In this document: one piece after another, positions 59,076 to 64,000 of the stretch
Layout: each line of letters opens with the position of its first letter
Numbering within the stretch: position 1 is the stretch's first letter
From: Sipunculus nudus
Lineage: Eukaryota; Annelida; Sipuncula; Golfingiida; Sipunculidae
Length of the DNA: 64,000 bases
Assembly (NCBI GenBank): GCA_026874595.1
Contig: CM049322.1
Location: 5,813,900-5,877,899 of the forward strand
Direction of reading: 5' to 3'
Position numbers and translations under genes: made by a program
The notes under the pieces: generated by a model
Told to the model about the DNA's origin: nothing
The model's database searches: none
What the model saw: only the letters and a program-made list of their open reading frames with translations

Positions 59076-60300
59076 GTGAAATGTTACCGAGAAGATAGTG
59101 CTCATCTACTCCCTACCAGAGATTAAAAAAAACTGTGAATAATAATAGCAGCGAATTCGTAGAGCATCAATGTTCTCCCGTGGCATGACTAAACAGGGGG
59201 TGAGCAAAACGTGGTAAACATCAGAAAGGCGTTCGATTGTGATTCGACTGCAGTTAGTCTTTTACATAGACACTAGGTGGCACTTCCGTTGGTGAGGCAA
59301 GAGGCAAAACTGGTAAGAAGGAAATGTGTGTGTTTACGGACTCATTTGAAGAGATCAGAGTGGGTTGTAGGCTACAGACGACTATGGTTGCCTTTTGTTC
59401 TCTGTTGGCTTGTTGGTTCAGTCTCAGCCTTAAGCAATCCCAGTCGAAAACCAGCGAGTTGCTGTAAATTTGCTAATTCAGTCAGGTGTGCAACAACACT
59501 GAATAATTAAAGGCGTAACGCTTAAATGTTAGAAAGGGTTTAATTGAACAGCTTGATTATAAAATAATTATGATTAATTGAAGGCGTAACCCTTAAATGC
59601 TAGAAAGGGTTTATTTGAACAGCTCGATTATAATATAATTATGATTATTTTAATCACCCTTTTATTTTATTGCCCTTGACAAAGGCGCCGCAAGGTACCC
59701 GAAATTCATCTGCATAAATGCTCACGACCCTGCAGAGCTTTTTTGGTTTCTCTCAAAGACCAGCAACTCACTTTAAAAATAAGTTTGAATGTTAGAGTGT
59801 GTCTGTGCTGTAGGTGTTTATTTGCTTTCCCACTTTTTAGAAAAAGTAATTATAACTAATATTATTACGATTATTATCGGCTATTGTAAAGGGGTTACCG
59901 ATAAAATTCCGATATTTTATTATACGCGCTTATGATAATGTATTAAAATAATTCAATTTAAATTCAAGAAATCACGGCTGAGCAATGACAGAAATTAATA
60001 AAACACATCGAGTATATATAATTTGGTAGTTACCGGATAGTAGCAGTGTATGGAAATTGATTTTCGATTATTTTGTCAGGGTCATCGATAATCATTGAAT
60101 ACTACAGTCATCACTCAGCGATACTGTATTCAATTACATTTTTTATATATATTTGTCTGATGAATAATTACATCGAACTTACTAAAGAAGACTTATCAAC
60201 AAATTTCCCATTGTTATTGGCAACTCTCTTTAAAGGCAAATACACAATTAAGATTAATTTTTTTAAATATTATATGAATACAAATGTTTAAGAGCGTAAA
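59076..60300. repeat. Spacer with a ~70-bp tandem duplication
   Basis: 59509-59576 and 59580-59647 are two copies ('aaggcgtaac.cttaaatg(t/c)tagaaagggttta.ttgaacagct(t/c)gattataa'), about 90 percent alike by eye. A 77-codon frame at 59277-59510 has a hydrophobic middle but no other support. The rest is AT-rich. Confidence 0.55.
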
Positions 60301-60303
60301 TAC

Positions 60304-60412
60304 AGAGGGGCGAGGGGATGGGGTATATAACTGTATACCCCCCCACATTTTAGCAAAGGGTTGTGGTGGTGGGGGGGGGGGGGTCAATGCAATCATCCCC
60401 CAGATATTCAGA
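60304..60412 (-). repeat. Partial copy of the 56.6-kb MITE
   Basis: On the minus strand the order 'gggggatgattgcattg', 'ccccccc', 'tatatacccccatcccc'-like phrases matches the right half of the element at 56960-57045. No terminal repeats or target duplication remain. Confidence 0.5.
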
Positions 60413-61133
60413 AAATAGTATTATTTATTAATAATTAAATAGATTAATTTTATAATCATAGTGGGTTGGTTTTATTTCTGAGTATTAAGAAACATTATAT
60501 ACCTGGTAAAAAATATTGTAACTTGGTTTAGAGTTAACATATACTGGAAAATTAATACCTTATTTTTTTTTAAACCTTATTTCGCCTGCTTGCAGGTTCT
60601 CGCGTCTTACATATAGCATTCTGCAGGAATCGCTTTGTAGCTTACACTTGTCTTATATCGGAACGATATTTGGAAATCCTCTGTGTATTATTTAAATAGG
60701 TCAACGGTCAAGGTTAAAGTGATCAAAACATATCAAAATCTTATTTCCTTCATAACTTTCTTAATATTGGTCCTATGGCTTATTTTCTTTCACTTTGGCA
60801 TTTCTAATTGATCTGACCAACTTTACGTCATTTCCGGCAAGCGCACGACCTCTAGTCGTCTAGTTTGTTTGCATGTTAGCAACATTAGTCAAAAAGTTAT
60901 TGACGGATTTCGATGCAATCTTCAGGATAGCTCAACAATGATCGTAGGAAAAATTGATTTAATTTTGATACTGATAACATTTTTGATCCAGGAATATTTT
61001 AAAGTGAAAATGCTGCTTTTCTGACTGTTCCATATATGGGGGTAATGAGCTGCCCTAGGCATAGGTATGCGCTCTCTGAGTGCTTTTCTATTTTCATATA
61101 TATATACATATATATATAAGTGTATATATATAA

Positions 61134-61186
<53 letters not shown>

Positions 61187-61923
61187 TAACTCTGAAGAAT
61201 ATACATCGGAGGGTAACACTACCTTCTATATATATATATATATATATAATGTGTGTAGTTTTCCTTTTCCCGTGTGGGGTCGCCAGTTGTTAGCTGTATT
61301 GGCTACAATTATAGTGGGTACAAATGTACTGAACTGGGGACACTTGATTTATGACATCAGGCTATTTCGTACTTCGGCATAACATATTTATCTAGAACAC
61401 GTTCGATCAATTTGCCAAAACATTCATGTCTGCCCTTTTGAACATGAGCGTGACATGTAGGACAAACATGGTCAAGGATGATATAGGCCATGACCGATGC
61501 AATCACCCGCGTTCCCGATCAAACTTTATATTACTCCCTCTTTGCTTTATTTTTTTCATGTAACGGGCCTAAGTTAATAAATATTTATCAAGAAGTAATT
61601 AGAAAATTTTAAAAAGGACCAGAATAAAAAAAAATACAATTACTTAATACTAAAAACACGGATGCGTTTCCATGTATCCCTCCTGTATGGCTTATGCTTG
61701 TCAGAAAATTTTATTCATAACTCTCGAATCTAGTAAATGTTGATGTAATATTAGACATTAGAAAGCCTGTCCAGTATTTTTTCACGCTAAAACTAAATTT
61801 ATAAAATAAGAAAAAAAACAAAAATATTTTTAGTCTATGCATAGTAATCTGCATATATATTAATAAATAAATAACTAAATAAATAATAAATAAATAATTA
61901 ATGAATAATAAATGAATAATAAA

Positions 61924-61970
<47 letters not shown>

Positions 61971-62445
61971 ATGACAGAATCATGATGGAGGTTTAATTCG
62001 GAGATTATTTTGTAACTATTTTAGCTGATGCTCCTTGTTTTCTACATTACTAAAGAACAACTGTACCGAATCAAGGACATTTTATTTTGAGACATCAGGT
62101 GATTGTATCATCTTATTTGCTCAGGAAAGAACTATAACTGCGCCAAATCAATACATTAAATAAACGCAGCGGGAGTTTTATGGGCGTATAAAACCCACGT
62201 GCTTGATAAGAAAGGTCTGCCAAGGCCTAGGTAAAAAGATATGTACCCACTGAGGCTATAGAGGTTCCTGTGTATGTTCGTGATATACATTCGCATGGAA
62301 ATTGATATATCATTATATGAAGTAAAATTACATTGCTTGAATATGAAAGTTATTGTATGTTCGATCATTAATTTCGTTAAATTTAAATCATGTAAAGATT
62401 AAAATATCAAATTCCTAAATGAAAATACCACTAGTATTATGAATA
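60413..62445. repeat. AT-rich spacer with (TA)n tracts
   Basis: (TA)n and TATA-rich runs at 61097-61182, 61228-61249 and 61929-61968. Tyr-Ile repeats in frames here are translations of (TA)n. No gene is supported. Confidence 0.6.
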
Positions 62446-62765
62446 CATATGGCTAAGGGATAGAGCAGAGGACTCAAAGCCGGGAGATCCGGAGTTCCAA
62501 TCCTAGCTGTGGCCATGAGAATTATTACGGTTGCCCCCCCCCCCCCCCCCTACGCTCAGGGTGAGCGCTCTGGCAGATTTAATGGGAAGACCGTATCCAA
62601 CGGCCGCATTTTACTCACAAAAGAGTGTGATTTTTGCGGGTACGGCGGTTGTATGACCGAGCATTAGGGGGATTACACACCCAGGTCCCGCAGGCGCAGC
62701 AGTCACCGAGCCTGTTTAACAACAGGATATTAAATGAGAGGATGCGTGTGATACTGCCCTGTTAT
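62446..62765 (+). mobile_element. tRNA-derived SINE
   Basis: The head reads TGGCTAAGGGATAGAGC (A box) and GGAGTTCCAATCC (B box), spaced as in a tRNA, then 'tagctgtggcc'. A C-run (62536-62550) separates head and body. The body matches 57476-57715. Confidence 0.65.
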
Positions 62766-64000
62766 GTAGTCCGAAACCAGAATGGAAGTATGCAGATGAA
62801 TGTGATTTTGTTTAAGGTAGTATTAAAAAGATATATATATTTTTAAATATTTAAAAAGTTGAAAAAAAAAAACATAGTATAATAACTGCTCCTTAAGCCA
62901 CGTATGTGGAAACCAACAAATGTATCAGGAAGGGTTTCAGCCTTCAATTTTACCTGGTGTTATGTTAATAGTATATGGTAGATTTGTTCCTATCAGTAAA
63001 AGAACATTATATAGAAAACCTAAGCACAATTGCATCAACAGCGCCTATTGCAAAATACTCACACACACACACCCTCACACACATGAAGTAAACCCTGCCT
63101 AAAAGATTACCTTCGTTTAATGCCAAATAAAAGTAACCTTAATTGGGCCCCAACTATTTTTTGCTCTAGATCACCTCGAAAACCCAACCACCTAATCGAG
63201 GTCCCGTTGGTAGTCGTAATTTCGAGAATTCACCCTATATTTATATTAATGGTATAACTGTGTTACTGTGTTGTAGAAGAGATGAAGAGAAAGAGATACA
63301 TCTTTTGGACACATAGGTTAGTCTATCTAAAGCGTCACCCTACTGTCACATAGCTATTTTGTTGTTGTATTATTTGGTGACTTTAAGGAGTAAGTCCTTG
63401 AAACTTAAACACAATTTATTCTGTTGAACGTCACACCTACAGCTTCTCGTTGAACAAGTCAGATACCGGTTCCTGTTGACATTAAATTACATATTCCTGC
63501 TGTAGGCTTAGCCTACATCTACCAGCCGAACATCACGGTTTCACAGATACTTAAAAGAACATACGATCATAGGAGGCAGCTCTCGGATCACTTCAATGGT
63601 CATTACTTCTGCTGATATAAGTTGAGATGAAGTCCATAACTTACTTAAATATTATTACAAGATGCAGCCAAATACATCTTAGTGTGCCACCTACTTGCCC
63701 TGTCCTACAAGGGTGAACAGAGATGCACAGGATGCACACCTGTCTCCTATCTCTCCCCTATCACTGGATTTCCAATCCTTATAAACATATTGTACTGGTC
63801 ATTATTTCTTTGATAACTAATCAACTAGGATGCTTCATTTAATTCTAATAGCATAAGTGTGAACATCTCTCACCCAGACTGGCACTACACACAAAGGTGT
63901 GATTTTCTTTGTAAGATTCATTGCCTTTACCTGAACTGCTAATTAGTTCTGACCTAAGTATCACCCTCCTTGAATATGCTTTGGCTTTCATTGAATTGCT
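62766..64000. other. Intergenic to the window end
   Basis: A short (CA)n at 63060-63082. I see no gene, splice-supported exon or repeat shared with the rest of the window. Confidence 0.4.

Noticed and set aside
62446-62520. Possible functional tRNA gene
   Set aside because: B box is GTTCCAATCC rather than GTTCGAATCC and no clean acceptor stem closes; better explained as a SINE head.

Overview
This window is AT-rich animal DNA, most likely from a mollusc and probably a bivalve. Genes are split by AT-rich introns. C-type lectin-like genes lie in a local cluster. The repeats combine short tandem cores, an ACGG/ACAG-type microsatellite and a 3' hairpin, a layout known from oyster and clam 'pearl'/Helitron-like elements. 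No species can be fixed from the sequence alone.

Layout. 1-10 kb: arrays of ~280-bp and ~340-bp tandem repeats carrying a GGTGGCGCCACC core, in several copies of a non-autonomous Helitron-like element. 11.0-15.1 kb: an LTR retroelement with two ~792-bp LTRs, a primer-binding site and no polymerase genes. 17.0-19.3 kb: the 3' part of a hAT transposase gene with a frameshift, on the minus strand. 19.5-25.6 kb: tRNA-derived SINEs, repeat remnants and one small putative secreted ORF. 27.2-51.8 kb: the main gene cluster. 42.8-46.4 kb and 56.6-62.8 kb: terminal-inverted-repeat elements and SINE-like repeats. The rest is largely featureless AT-rich DNA with (TA)n tracts.

The cluster holds four related genes and one relic, all built from the same exon pairs. 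Each C-type lectin-like domain (CTLD) is split over two exons, and all the introns are in phase 1 up to the membrane exon. Gene A (minus) has two CTLDs and a tail with no clear membrane segment. Gene B (minus) has a signal peptide, two CTLDs, a stalk, one membrane helix and a 30-residue tail. Gene C (plus, head-to-head with B) has the same ectodomain and membrane helix, then a long cytoplasmic part with a complete NACHT NTPase and leucine-rich repeats: a predicted single-pass surface receptor fused to an NLR-type signalling ATPase, about 1349 aa. Gene D (minus) has four CTLDs from duplication of the two-CTLD block but carries two frameshifts and looks like a pseudogene. A CTLD relic on the plus strand lies at 51.6 kb.

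The most interesting object is gene C, together with its divergent partner B. I infer an immune-type recognition locus evolving by birth and death, in which one member couples an extracellular lectin-like head directly to an intracellular NACHT-LRR engine. All exon models are hand-made from splice consensus, phase and paralogue alignment. They have not been tested against RNA or databases.
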